This document shows, in pieces, positions 33,300 to 42,530 of a stretch of 64,000 bases of DNA (position 1 is its first letter; every line of letters starts with the position of its first letter). The stretch covers positions 22,143 through 86,142 of the forward strand of contig NZ_QLSU01000040.1 in assembly GCF_003268775.1 (NCBI RefSeq), given 5' to 3'. The notes under the pieces are model-generated. The model did not search any database. It saw only the letters and a list, made by a program, of their open reading frames with translations, and was not told where the DNA came from. The position numbers and the translations under genes were made by a program. Source of the DNA: Paraburkholderia unamae (GTDB taxonomy: Bacteria; Pseudomonadota; Gammaproteobacteria; Burkholderiales; Burkholderiaceae).

Positions 33300-34229
33300 T
33301 TACGCGGGCGCGCTGGCGGGAAGCGCGTCGGGCGCGCGCATTTCCGTCAACAACTGAAGGAAGAAGCGCGCGGCGGAAGACAAACCGCGTCCGCGCCGCT
33401 GGAGGACGCCCAGCGTGCGCCGGATCGGCGGATCGACCAGCGCGACGCTCGTGAGCGCTTTGTGCGGACCGCGCGGCATGGCGAGCCGGGGCACGACGCC
33501 CACGCCCAGTCCCGCTTCGATCAGGCTCACCAGCGCGGGCACATGGCGCACCTCGCAAAACCATTTCGGGCGGCCGGCCACACCGGCCAGCGCTTCGTCG
33601 ATGACCGCGCGATTGCCGCTGCCCTGCGCGATCGCCAGATAGTCGAGGTTGACGAGTTCCGCCCACGCCACGGATTTGCGTTTCGCGAGCGGGTGGCTGC
33701 GCGGGCAGGCGAGCACGAACGGGTCGTCCAGCAGCGGCGTGAATTCGATGTCCGGCTCCTGGGTGCCGACGTAGGTGAGGCCGAAATCGGCTTCGCCGCG
33801 CGCGACAGCGAGAAACACCATCGACGAAGGCTCGTCGATCAGGCGCAGGCGAATGCCGGGGTAACGCTGGTGATAGACCGCAATGGCTTCCGGCAGGAAA
33901 TAGCGCACCGCCGAGGGCACGCACGCGATCGTGAGTTCGCCTGTCATCTTGCGCGCGAGATCGTCGAACTCCAGCATCGAGTTGTCGACCTCGTTGAGGA
34001 TTCGGTGCGCGCGCTCCAGAAAGCCCCGACCGACGATGGTCAGGTCCATCTTGCGCGTGGTGCGCTCGAAAAGCCGCACGCCCAACGCCTCCTCAAGCTT
34101 CTCGATGCGACGCGACAACGCCGATGGCGACAGATGCAGCGTGTCGGCGGCGGCGCGAAAGCTGCCCAGGTCCGCTGTCGCGACAAAGGCGCGCAAGTCC
34201 GAAATCTCGAAGTTCATGCCAGTGGCCAC
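33300..34229 (-). CDS. LysR-family transcriptional regulator
   Basis: 309 residues: helix-turn-helix around SFRAAADTLHLSPSALSRRIEKLE, then the effector-binding domain from about residue 90 (MTGELTIACVPSAVRYFLPE). It is upstream of, and on the same strand as, the Ldh2-MFS-binding protein genes, with 177 bases between. Matching inverted repeats before this gene and before the Ldh2 gene suggest that it controls both itself and the operon. Confidence 0.92.
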   Translation of the reverse strand: MATGMNFEISDLRAFVATADLGSFRAAADTLHLSPSALSRRIEKLEEALGVRLFERTTRKMDLTIVGRGFLERAHRILNEVDNSMLEFDDLARKMTGELTIACVPSAVRYFLPEAIAVYHQRYPGIRLRLIDEPSSMVFLAVARGEADFGLTYVGTQEPDIEFTPLLDDPFVLACPRSHPLAKRKSVAWAELVNLDYLAIAQGSGNRAVIDEALAGVAGRPKWFCEVRHVPALVSLIEAGLGVGVVPRLAMPRGPHKALTSVALVDPPIRRTLGVLQRRGRGLSSAARFFLQLLTEMRAPDALPASAPA

Positions 34230-34277
34230 GCAGGAGGGAAGAGGCGTTCAGTGTCGACGCGCTGCCGCGCGCTGTCA

Positions 34278-34300
34278 ATTCGTGCGTGAGGCACACGAAT
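34278..34300. promoter_or_regulatory. Inverted repeat before the LysR gene (matches the Ldh2 operator)
   Basis: ATTCGTG (34278-34284) and CACGAAT (34294-34300) are perfect arms separated by nine bases, 49 bases upstream of the LysR start. ATTCGTGCG and CACGAATCG here are also present in the palindrome at 33239-33271, which points to one regulator for both sites. Confidence 0.6.
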
Positions 34301-34372
34301 CGGCAGATCACCGCAAACGGTGACAATCAATGTCGGACTGCTGATTAACGTTGCGCTCGGCGTGTCGGCGCG

Positions 34373-35065
34373 CTACGCGTTCGCATCGCCGCTGCGGGCA
34401 ATGCCGGTCTCGATGCCGGCCAGAATGAGGTCGATGCCCGCCAGGAATTGCTCGCGGTCGTCGTGCCCGGCCAGCATCGTCGCCACTTGGCGCACGAACG
34501 GGTGCTCCACCGGGTCGAGTTGCGCCCATTTCGCCGCGACGCTTTCGAGAATCGCCACCCGGTCCATGCCGTCCTCGCAAGCGCGGGGCCGCGAAGCGTA
34601 CTGGCCCGCAAGACCGAGAATGAAGCTCATGAGGGCCGTGGCCGCGTTGAACTGCGCGTGCTCGGGCACACCCAGCGCCTGGACCTGCCCGCCTATGCCT
34701 TCCAGAATGCGCAGGACCGCGTACTGCCACGGATCGCGCGATAGCTGCCCGCCCACCCAGGGGTGCGCGTCGATGGCGTCGAACACGCCGAGCGCGAGTG
34801 CGCGGATCGCGTCCTGCGGCCGGGGCAGGCTCACCGCCTCGGTCAGCACGGCCGCGATGATCTGGTCAGTGGCTGCCGCGAGCAGTTCTTGCTTGTCGGC
34901 AACGTGCCAGTAGAGCGCGCCGCTGCCGGTCGCGAGGCGCGCCGCCAGGGCGCGGAAAGTCAGGGCGTCCTCGCCGTCCTGGTCGAGGATCGCGATCGCC
35001 GCCTCGACGATCCGCTCCTTGGTGAGCGCGTCGGCGCGCCGTCTGGTCCGAATTTCCGTAGTCAT
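34373..35065 (-). CDS. TetR-family transcriptional repressor
   Basis: 230 residues from the ATG at 35065 (MTTEIRTRRRADALTKERI). The N-terminal helix-turn-helix is LTFRALAARLATGSGALYWHV, as in the TetR(AcrR) subgroup with C-terminal ligand domain like TetR_C. An ATG at 35092 is in frame, but it lies within the first operator palindrome and is less likely. The gene is divergent from two flavin monooxygenases across about 85 bases that contain two similar palindromes, so it very probably represses both itself and them until an inducer binds. Confidence 0.92.
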   Translation of the reverse strand: MTTEIRTRRRADALTKERIVEAAIAILDQDGEDALTFRALAARLATGSGALYWHVADKQELLAAATDQIIAAVLTEAVSLPRPQDAIRALALGVFDAIDAHPWVGGQLSRDPWQYAVLRILEGIGGQVQALGVPEHAQFNAATALMSFILGLAGQYASRPRACEDGMDRVAILESVAAKWAQLDPVEHPFVRQVATMLAGHDDREQFLAGIDLILAGIETGIARSGDANA

Positions 35066-35084
35066 GGGCGTAGCTTGACACGCA

Positions 35085-35099
35085 TGGAACATTGTTCCA
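35085..35099. promoter_or_regulatory. TetR operator palindrome 1
   Basis: TGGAACATTGTTCCA is a perfect 7-bp inverted repeat around one central base, 20 bases before the TetR start. It shares TGGAAC...GTTCCA arms with the second site. Confidence 0.75.
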
Positions 35100-35113
35100 A
35101 ACTATTTTTTCCA

Positions 35114-35128
35114 TGGAACAACGTTCCA
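35114..35128. promoter_or_regulatory. TetR operator palindrome 2
   Basis: TGGAACAACGTTCCA has perfect 6-bp arms around a 3-base centre, 22 bases before the monooxygenase start. Its centre is 29 bases from that of operator 1. Confidence 0.75.
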
Positions 35129-35149
35129 TACTCAATGGAAGAAGCTTTG

Positions 35150-36337
35150 ATGGCGACCCCAGTGACCTTTACGCCCCCAACCACCCCCGTCACGATTGTC
35201 GGCGCGGGACTCGGCGGCCTCGTGCTCGCGCGGGTGCTGCACCTGCACGGCATTCCGGTGACCGTCTACGAGGCGGAGCCGTCGGCGCAAGCGCGCACGC
35301 AAGGCGGTTTGCTCGACATCCACGAGCATGACGGGCAGGCCGCGCTCGCGGCGGCCGGGCTCACCGAAGCATTCCGCGCGATCGTTCACGCAGGCGGCGA
35401 GGCCACGCGTGTGCTGGACTCGCAGGGCCGGGTGCTGTTCGAGGAATCAGACGATGGTACGGGCGGGCGGCCGGAGGCGCCGCGCGGCGAACTGCGGCGC
35501 ATTCTCATCGAGTCGCTGCCGCCACAGACGATCCGGTGGGGGAAGAAGCTCAGCCACGTCACGCCGCTCGGCCAGGGCGAGCATCGGCTGAGCTTTGCCG
35601 ACGGATCGAGCGAGGTCAGCCGCCTGCTCGTCGGCGCCGATGGCGCGTGGTCGAAGGTCAGGCCGCTGCTCTCCGGGGCGCAGCCCGAGTATGTCGGCAC
35701 GTCGTTCATCGAAACCTGCCTGCACGACGCCGATGCGCGGCACGCTCCGGCGGCGGCGGCCGTAGGCGGCGGGGCGCTGTTCGCGCTCGCGCCGGGCAAG
35801 GGGATCTTCGCGCACCGGGAACCCGGCGCGGTGCTGCACGCGTATATCGCGCTGAAGCGCCCGCTGGCATGGTTCGACGCCCTCGACTTCGCCGACGCCG
35901 CGAGCGTGACGGCGAAAGTCGCGGCCGAGTTCGACGGCTGGTCGCCCGCGCTCAGGGCGCTCATCACCGAGGGCGAGGCCGCGCCGGTCCTGCGGCCGCT
36001 CCATATGCTGCCGGTCGGCCATCGATGGAGTCGCGTGCGCGGGGTGACGCTGCTGGGCGACGCCGCGCACCTCGCGCCTCCGGCGGGCGAGGGCGCGAAC
36101 CTCGCCATGCTCGACGGCGCGGAGCTTGGGGCGGCGATTGCGGCGCATCCCGGCGATGTCGAGACCGCGCTCGCCGCGTACGAAGCCACGATGTTCGCGC
36201 GCAGCGCGGCCGCCGCCGCGGATTCCTGCGCGACGCTTGAACTGTGCCTCGACGAGCGCGCGCCGTTGAGCCTTGTCGACTTCCTGGGCGGCGTGGCGGG
36301 AACACAGCAGGCATCGCTTCGGGAGCCGTCCGCGTGA
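35150..36337 (+). CDS. FAD-dependent monooxygenase, TetX-like
   Basis: 395 residues, close to the length of TetX. The FAD GXGXXG motif is TIVGAGLGGLVLARVL, the mid-protein DG motif is GADGAWSKVRPLLSGAQPEY, and the GD motif is LLGDAAHLAPPAGEGANLAM. The pattern AWSKVRPLL...P.Y.G is characteristic of the TetX group that hydroxylates tetracyclines and similar polycyclic compounds, but many relatives act on other substrates. ATG at 35150 is preferred over 35135 because GGAAGAAG lies 6-7 bases upstream. It is controlled by the divergent TetR gene and overlaps the next monooxygenase gene. Confidence 0.88.
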   Translation: MATPVTFTPPTTPVTIVGAGLGGLVLARVLHLHGIPVTVYEAEPSAQARTQGGLLDIHEHDGQAALAAAGLTEAFRAIVHAGGEATRVLDSQGRVLFEESDDGTGGRPEAPRGELRRILIESLPPQTIRWGKKLSHVTPLGQGEHRLSFADGSSEVSRLLVGADGAWSKVRPLLSGAQPEYVGTSFIETCLHDADARHAPAAAAVGGGALFALAPGKGIFAHREPGAVLHAYIALKRPLAWFDALDFADAASVTAKVAAEFDGWSPALRALITEGEAAPVLRPLHMLPVGHRWSRVRGVTLLGDAAHLAPPAGEGANLAMLDGAELGAAIAAHPGDVETALAAYEATMFARSAAAAADSCATLELCLDERAPLSLVDFLGGVAGTQQASLREPSA

Positions 36338-37866
36338 GCCATGACGTCGTCATTGCAGGGGGCGGCCCGGTCGGCCTCTTTCTCGCTTGCGAGCTTCGCC
36401 TGGCGGGCGTCACGGTGCGGGTGCTGGAGCAGGCCGAAGACCCGCGCGCCGCGTTGAAGCGTCTGCCGTTCGGCATGCGTGGCCTCTCGGCGCCCACCCT
36501 CGAAGCGTTCCACCGTCGCGGCTTGCTGGACGACATCACGAGGTCGCAACGCGCGAAGCACGACACAGGCGGTGCGCCACCCGGCGCGCACTGGATGCAG
36601 CAGGCGCGCCGCCCCGCGGGCCACTTCGCCGGTATCCCGTTCTTTCACGAGGCCATCGACGCCTCGCAGTGGCCGTACCGGTTGCCCGGCCCGGCCGGTA
36701 CCCGCATGGCGGTTGATATGGAGTCCCTGGAAACGGCGCTCGCGGCGCGTGCGCACGCGCTGGGCGTGGAGATCCGGCGCGGCCTCGCGGTCGAGGGCTT
36801 CGATCAGTCCGGAGACGGCGTGAGCGTGCACGCCGGTGGCGAGACGTTCCACGCGCGCTGGCTGGTGGGTTGCGACGGTGGGCGCAGCACGGTCCGCAAA
36901 GCGGGCGGCTTCGCGTTCGCGGGCACCGATGCCGAGTTCACCGGCTATTGCGTCGAAGTCGAACTGGCTCAGCCGGACCTGCTCGAACCCGGCCGCCATT
37001 ACACGCCGACGGGCATGTACACGTTTGCGCGTCCTGGAACGATCGCGATGGTCGATTTCGACGGCGGCGCGTTCCACCGTACCCGTTCGATTCCGCTCGA
37101 CCACGTGCAGGCCGTCCTGCGGCGGATCTCCGGCATCGACGTCACCTTGACCGCCTTGCACCTCGCCGCGACATGGACGGATCGCGCACGGCAGGCGACG
37201 GCTTACCGCGCGGGCCGCGCGGGTCGCGTATTGCTGGCGGGCGACGCCGCGCACATCCATTCCCCGCTGGGTGGCCAGGGGCTCAATCTGGGCCTGGGCG
37301 ACGCGATGAACCTGGGCTGGAAACTGGCCGCGACGATACGCGGCGACGCACCGGCGGCCCTGCTCGACAGCTATGAGCGGGAGCGGCATCCCGTCGGTGC
37401 GCAGGTGCTGGACTGGTCGCGCGCCCAGGTCGCCCTGATGCGCCCGACGCCCAGCACGCGCGCGCTCGAAGCGATCATGCGCGATCTCGTCGGCACGCGC
37501 GACGGCGCGACGTATTTCGCCGAGCGCGTGTGGGCGGTGTCCCTGCGCTACGACCTCGGGGGCGACCATCCGCTCGTTGGCCGCAGCGTTCCCGACTTTG
37601 CGTTGGCGGACGGGACGACCGTGGGCGAGCGGCTCAGAACGGGCTCGGGCCTGCTGCTGGACTTTGATTCGCGTCCGTCGCTCGAAGCGCTTGCAAGCCG
37701 TTGGCGCGGCCGCATCGCGTATGTGGCGGGCGACGTCAAGCAGCGCCTCGGTCTGAATGCGCTGCTCGTGCGCCCTGATGGCTTCGTCGCCTGGGCCGCC
37801 GACGATGCGCCGAGGCCGGAGGCCCTGGCCGAAGCGGCCGAGCGGTGGTTCGGCCAACCCGCGTGA
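36334..37866 (+). CDS. FAD-dependent aromatic monooxygenase (class A, with C-terminal thioredoxin-like domain)
   Basis: 510 residues of the PheA/UbiH-type flavin hydroxylases. FAD motif VVIAGGGPVGLFLACEL, DG motif WLVGCDGGRSTVRKAG, GD motif LLAGDAAHIHSPLGGQGLNLGL, then a C-terminal domain from about residue 400 (RSVPDFALADG) resembling the thioredoxin-like domain of MhpA and rifampicin monooxygenases. The start is GTG at 36334, which overlaps the previous stop (GTGA); the ATG 7 bases later is out of frame. It forms a two-gene unit with the TetX-like enzyme. Substrate unknown; a xenobiotic or antibiotic is plausible given TetR control. Confidence 0.88.
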   Translation: MSHDVVIAGGGPVGLFLACELRLAGVTVRVLEQAEDPRAALKRLPFGMRGLSAPTLEAFHRRGLLDDITRSQRAKHDTGGAPPGAHWMQQARRPAGHFAGIPFFHEAIDASQWPYRLPGPAGTRMAVDMESLETALAARAHALGVEIRRGLAVEGFDQSGDGVSVHAGGETFHARWLVGCDGGRSTVRKAGGFAFAGTDAEFTGYCVEVELAQPDLLEPGRHYTPTGMYTFARPGTIAMVDFDGGAFHRTRSIPLDHVQAVLRRISGIDVTLTALHLAATWTDRARQATAYRAGRAGRVLLAGDAAHIHSPLGGQGLNLGLGDAMNLGWKLAATIRGDAPAALLDSYERERHPVGAQVLDWSRAQVALMRPTPSTRALEAIMRDLVGTRDGATYFAERVWAVSLRYDLGGDHPLVGRSVPDFALADGTTVGERLRTGSGLLLDFDSRPSLEALASRWRGRIAYVAGDVKQRLGLNALLVRPDGFVAWAADDAPRPEALAEAAERWFGQPA

Positions 37867-37887
37867 CCGGTTTGCGGCTTGTGGCGC

Positions 37888-39345
37888 TTAGAGCGCGGCC
37901 TGGGACGTTTGGGCAGTACGCGCAGTTTGCGACGTTTGGGACCAGCCGCCGCCCAGCACCTTGTACAGCGTGACCTGGTTCGACAGCTTCGCCAACTGGT
38001 CGGTGACCAGTTGCTCCTGCGCGGTATAGAGCGTGCGCTGCGCGCTCAGCACCGTGAGGAAGCTGTCGGTGCCGGTCCTGAAACGCGCCTGCGCAAGATC
38101 GTAGTAGTCCTGAGCGGATTTCACATAGTCGCGGTCCGCCGCGACCTGATCGTCATAGGTCGCACGGCCCGCCAGCGCATTCGACACTTCCTTGAACGCC
38201 GTCTGGATCGTCTTTTCGTAGTCGGCCACGTCGATGTCCTTTTCGATCTTCGCGACGTCGAGCGAAGCCTTGTTGCTGCCGTAGTCGAAGATCGGCATCG
38301 TGATCGTCGGCGCGAACGTCCACGCGCCCGTGCTCGCCTTGAAGAGTTGCGACAGGCTCGTGCTGGCGGTCCCCGCCGTGGCGGTCAGCTCGATCTTGGG
38401 AAAGAACGCCGCGCGCGCGGCGCCGATGTTCGCGTTGGCCGCCTTCAGCGTGTGCTCGGCCTCGATGATATCGGGCCGCCGCGCGAGCAGATCGGACGGC
38501 AAGCCCGCGCCGATGTCGGCGAACATGGCGTCGCTCTCCAGCAGCGTGGGGCCGCCGCCGCCGAAGTCGTCGGGCAGCGGGCAGCCGATCTCGGCGACCA
38601 GATTGTTGCGGTCCTGCGCCACGGCGCGTGTGTACGAGGCCACGCTCGCACGCGCGCTGGCAAGCGAAGTCTGCGCCTCGCGCACGTCCTGCAACGACGC
38701 GCTGCCGATCTTCATCATGCTGACGGTCAGGTCATAGGTGCTCTGGTTGGCCGTGGCGGTGTCGGTCGCGACTTTCAGCAAGGCCTCGTCGGACAGCAGT
38801 TGCAGATAGTCGGTCGCCACGTCCGCCACGAGCGATAGCTGCGTGCTGGTGCGCGACGCCTGGGTCGAGAGATAGGTTTCCAGCGCCTGACGCTTCAGGC
38901 TGCGCAGCCGCCCGAAGAAGTCGATCTCCCACGACGTCGTGCCGACCGAGACGGTATTCGAATGGCTCACCGCGCCGTCGCTGCGCGTGTTCGTGAGCGA
39001 GCCGCCCGCGTCGATCGCGGGCGCGAGCGCCGCGCGCGTGATGCGGTACTGCGCCTCGTATTCGGCCACCTGCAACGCCGCGACCCGCAGGTCGCGATTG
39101 TGGTCGAGCGCGAGGGCGATCAGCTTTTGCAGGCGCGCGTCCTTGAAGAAGTCCTGCCAGCCGACATCGGGCGCGAACGATGAAGCGTCGGCCGGGGTTG
39201 CCGGTGTTGCCGATGCGCTCGTCGCGTACGCCTCGCCCGTGGGCCATGCGGCGGCGACGGGGGAGGCCGGCCGTTGATAAACGGGGTCGAGGGAACAGGC
39301 GCTCAGCGCTATTGCACAGAGCGCGCACAGAAGCTTCACTTTCAT
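37888..39345 (-). CDS. RND efflux outer-membrane lipoprotein (NodT/OprM family)
   Basis: 485 residues. The signal peptide ends in a lipobox (ALSAC), so the mature N-terminal Cys is lipidated. The two OEP repeats of the TolC/OprM fold are seen (AALQVAEYEAQYRITRAALAP; FGRLRSLKRQALETYLSTQA; FRTGTDSFLTVLSAQRTLY). It forms the outer-membrane channel of the pump encoded upstream; its ATG overlaps the pump stop (ATGA). The last 15 residues are a Thr/Ser/Gln-rich tail. Confidence 0.94.
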   Translation of the reverse strand: MKVKLLCALCAIALSACSLDPVYQRPASPVAAAWPTGEAYATSASATPATPADASSFAPDVGWQDFFKDARLQKLIALALDHNRDLRVAALQVAEYEAQYRITRAALAPAIDAGGSLTNTRSDGAVSHSNTVSVGTTSWEIDFFGRLRSLKRQALETYLSTQASRTSTQLSLVADVATDYLQLLSDEALLKVATDTATANQSTYDLTVSMMKIGSASLQDVREAQTSLASARASVASYTRAVAQDRNNLVAEIGCPLPDDFGGGGPTLLESDAMFADIGAGLPSDLLARRPDIIEAEHTLKAANANIGAARAAFFPKIELTATAGTASTSLSQLFKASTGAWTFAPTITMPIFDYGSNKASLDVAKIEKDIDVADYEKTIQTAFKEVSNALAGRATYDDQVAADRDYVKSAQDYYDLAQARFRTGTDSFLTVLSAQRTLYTAQEQLVTDQLAKLSNQVTLYKVLGGGWSQTSQTARTAQTSQAAL

Positions 39346-42300
39346 TCCGGATCCTTTGCGGGCTGTGCTGCGCCGCCATGCTCGTTGAACAGCCTGCGCA
39401 CGACGATGAAGAACACGGGCACGAAGAAGATGGCGAGCGCCGTTGCCGCGATCATGCCGCCCGCCACGCCGGTGCCGATCGCATGGCGCGCGGCCGAGCC
39501 CGCGCCGGTGCTGATCACGAGCGGAAACACGCCGAACACGAAGGCGAGCGACGTCATGAGGATGGGCCGCAAGCGCTGGTGCGCGGCTTCGAGCGTGGCT
39601 TCCACGAGGCCGTGGCCCTGTGCCTGGAGATCCTTGGCGAATTCCACGATCAGGATCGCGTTCTTCGTCGCGAGACCAATGGTCGTCAGCAAGCCGACCT
39701 TGAAGTAGACGTCGTTCGAGAGCCCGCGCATATGCGCGCCCAGCAAAGCGCCGAGCACGCCGATCGGCACCACGAGAATGACCGCGATCGGCACCGACCA
39801 GCTTTCGTACAGCCCGGCAAGACACAGGAACACCACGATCAGCGAGATGGCGTACAGATACGTCGCCTGCGAGCCCGCGAGCACCTCCTGATACGACTGC
39901 CCCGTCCACTCGATGCCGAACCCGGCGGGCAACTGTTTCGCGAGGTTCTCGACGGCGCTCATCGCCTGGCCCGTGCTCACGCCGGGTGCGGGCTGTGCGC
40001 TCATTTCCATCGCGAGTTCGCGGTTGTAGCGTTCGATCTGCGGCGGCCCGAACGTCCAGCGCGTTTTCGCGAATGCGGAGAACGGCACCATCTGCCCGTC
40101 GTAGTCCGTTGTCGATGTTGAGGATGACGAACTTGATGAGGAACTCGACGACGACGAATCCGCCCGCACGTACCACTGCCCGATGTCGCCGGGCATCATG
40201 CGGTACGGTGCGTCGGCCTGCACGTAGACCTTCTGGATGCGCCCCGTGTCGATATAGTTGTTCACGTACGACGAGCCGAACGCGGTGGAGAGCGTGGAAT
40301 CGACGTCGGCGATCGACAGCCCGAGCGCGCTGGCCTTCTCGCGGTCGATATCGACATAGAGTTGCGGCGTGTCTTCGAGACCGGCGGGACGCGTCATCGC
40401 CAGCAACGGATCTTTCGCGGCCAGCGCGACGAACTGATTGCGCGCCTTCAGCAGCTTGTCATGCCCCTGGCCCGCGCGGTCCTCGATCTCGAAGTCGAGG
40501 CCGCTTTGCGTGCCCAGGCCGTGAATGGCCGGTTCGTTCATCACGAAGATCTGCGCGTCGCGGTTGCCCGCGAAGGCGGCATTCGCGCGGCCGATCACGG
40601 CCTGGGCGCTGTCGTTTGAACCGCGCTGGCTCCAGTCCTTCAACTGCACGAAAGCGAGTGCGTTGTTCTGCCCCTGCCCGTTGAAGCTGAAGCCGTTCAC
40701 GGCCATCACATGCGAGACCGCCGGTTGCTTCAGGAAGTACTGCTCGACAGCAGCCACGGTCTTGAGCGTTTTCGAAGACGGCGTGCCGACCGGCGCCGAG
40801 ATCGACACCATGATCGACCCCTGATCTTCCTCGGGCAGATACGACGAAGGCAGCGTCACGTACAGAATGCCGACCACGCCCGCGATGAGCGCATAGCCCA
40901 GCATCCAGCGCACGGGCTTCGCGACCACGCCCGCGAGCGAGGCGCTGTAGCGCGCGTTGCTCCGCGAAAAGAGCCGGTTGAACGCGCCGAGCAGGCCGCG
41001 CTTTTCCTGGTGCGCCACGGCGGCCGGGCTCAGCAGGCTTGCGCATAGCGCGGGGGTAAGCGTCATGGCGAGGAACACCGAGAGCACCATGGCGGAAACG
41101 ATCGTGACCGAAAACTGCCGGTAGATCGCGCCGGTCGAGCCGGAAAAGAAGGCCATCGGAATGAACACGGCGGTGAGCACGGTCGTCACGCCCACGAGCG
41201 CGCCGGTGATCTGGCTCATGGCCTTTTTCGTCGCCGCCTTCGCGTCGAGTCGTTCCTCGGCCATGATGCGCTCGACGTTCTCGACGACGACGATCGCGTC
41301 GTCCACGAGCAGGCCGATCGCGAGCACCATCGCGAACATCGACAGCACGTTGATCGAGAAGCCGATCACCGACATCACGCCCAGCGTGCCGAGCAGCGCG
41401 ACCGGCACGACGATCGTGGGAATCAGCGTCGCGCGCAGGTTTTGCAGGAACAGGTACATCACGAGGAACACGAGGATCACCGCTTCGAAGAGCGTCTTCA
41501 TGACCTCCTCGATCGAGATCTTCACGAACGGCGTGGAATCGTACGGGTACGCTATCGCCACGTCCTTGGGCAGTTGCGGCTGGAGTTCGACGAGCTTCGC
41601 GCGCACGGCCTTCGCAACCGCCATGGCGTTCGCACCGGTCGAGAGCTTCACGGCCAGCGCGGCGGCCGGCTTGCCGTCGAGGCGCGACGACGTATCGTAC
41701 GAGTCGCCGCCCACCTCCACGCGCGCGACGTCGCGCAGCCGGACCTTGGAGCCGTCGGTGTTCACGCGCAGGAGGATGTCGCCGAACTCCTGGGGCGTGG
41801 TCAGCAGGCTGGAAGACGAGATCGTGGCGTTGATTGCCTGGGAGTCCGTAGCGGGTGCGCCGCCCAGTTCGCCCACCGAGAGCTGCACGTTCTGGTTGGT
41901 CACGGCCGTCGTCACGTCGGACGCGGTGAGGCCGACACTGCGCAGCTTCACCGGATCGAGCCAGATCCGCATGGCGTGCTGTGCCCCGAACAGCGTGACG
42001 TCGCCCACGCCGTTGATCTGCGTGAGCGGGTCTTCGAGCTGCGTGGCGATGACGTTGCCGAGATCGATGGAGTTGAGCGAGCCGCCCGGCGACGACAGCG
42101 CGACGATCATGAGGAAGTCGCTCGACGCCTTCGCGACCTGCACGCCTTGTTCCTGCACGGTTTCGGGCAGGGACGCGCTCGCCTGGGTCACCTTGTTCTG
42201 CACCTGCACCTGGGCGATGTCCGGATTGGTGCCGGGCTTGAAGGTCAGGTTGATGGTCGCCTGGCCCGCACCGCTGCTCGTCGACGACATGTAGAGCAGA

Positions 42301-42521
42301 TTGTCGATGCCGGACAGCTTCTGCTCGATCACCTGGGTGACGGTCTTGGCGACCGTGTCGGCGGACGCGCCCGGATAGGTCGCGGTGACCTGCACCGAAG
42401 GCGGCGCGATGGTCGGGTATTGCTCGATCGGCAACGTCGTGGTTGCGGCGCCGCCGATCAGCATGATCACGATGGCGATGACCCACGCGAGAATGGGGCG
42501 CTGGATGAAAAAACCTGCCAT
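39342..42521 (-). CDS. RND multidrug efflux pump, HAE1 family (AcrB-like)
   Basis: 1059 residues. Proton-relay acidic pair in the fourth span (AIGLLVDDAIVVVENV) and the Lys of the tenth span (GLATKNAILIVEFAKD) are present; the N-terminus FFIQRPILAWVIAIVIML is typical of AcrB. An odd feature is a run of 13 serines followed by TSTTD (encoded at about 40107-40160) in the second periplasmic loop, before DGQMVPFSAFAKTRW. The Ser codons are mixed, so it is not a simple nucleotide repeat. It is the second gene of a three-gene pump operon. Confidence 0.96.
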   Translation of the reverse strand: MAGFFIQRPILAWVIAIVIMLIGGAATTTLPIEQYPTIAPPSVQVTATYPGASADTVAKTVTQVIEQKLSGIDNLLYMSSTSSGAGQATINLTFKPGTNPDIAQVQVQNKVTQASASLPETVQEQGVQVAKASSDFLMIVALSSPGGSLNSIDLGNVIATQLEDPLTQINGVGDVTLFGAQHAMRIWLDPVKLRSVGLTASDVTTAVTNQNVQLSVGELGGAPATDSQAINATISSSSLLTTPQEFGDILLRVNTDGSKVRLRDVARVEVGGDSYDTSSRLDGKPAAALAVKLSTGANAMAVAKAVRAKLVELQPQLPKDVAIAYPYDSTPFVKISIEEVMKTLFEAVILVFLVMYLFLQNLRATLIPTIVVPVALLGTLGVMSVIGFSINVLSMFAMVLAIGLLVDDAIVVVENVERIMAEERLDAKAATKKAMSQITGALVGVTTVLTAVFIPMAFFSGSTGAIYRQFSVTIVSAMVLSVFLAMTLTPALCASLLSPAAVAHQEKRGLLGAFNRLFSRSNARYSASLAGVVAKPVRWMLGYALIAGVVGILYVTLPSSYLPEEDQGSIMVSISAPVGTPSSKTLKTVAAVEQYFLKQPAVSHVMAVNGFSFNGQGQNNALAFVQLKDWSQRGSNDSAQAVIGRANAAFAGNRDAQIFVMNEPAIHGLGTQSGLDFEIEDRAGQGHDKLLKARNQFVALAAKDPLLAMTRPAGLEDTPQLYVDIDREKASALGLSIADVDSTLSTAFGSSYVNNYIDTGRIQKVYVQADAPYRMMPGDIGQWYVRADSSSSSSSSSSSSSTSTTDYDGQMVPFSAFAKTRWTFGPPQIERYNRELAMEMSAQPAPGVSTGQAMSAVENLAKQLPAGFGIEWTGQSYQEVLAGSQATYLYAISLIVVFLCLAGLYESWSVPIAVILVVPIGVLGALLGAHMRGLSNDVYFKVGLLTTIGLATKNAILIVEFAKDLQAQGHGLVEATLEAAHQRLRPILMTSLAFVFGVFPLVISTGAGSAARHAIGTGVAGGMIAATALAIFFVPVFFIVVRRLFNEHGGAAQPAKDPE

Positions 42522-42530
42522 GCGTCCTCC

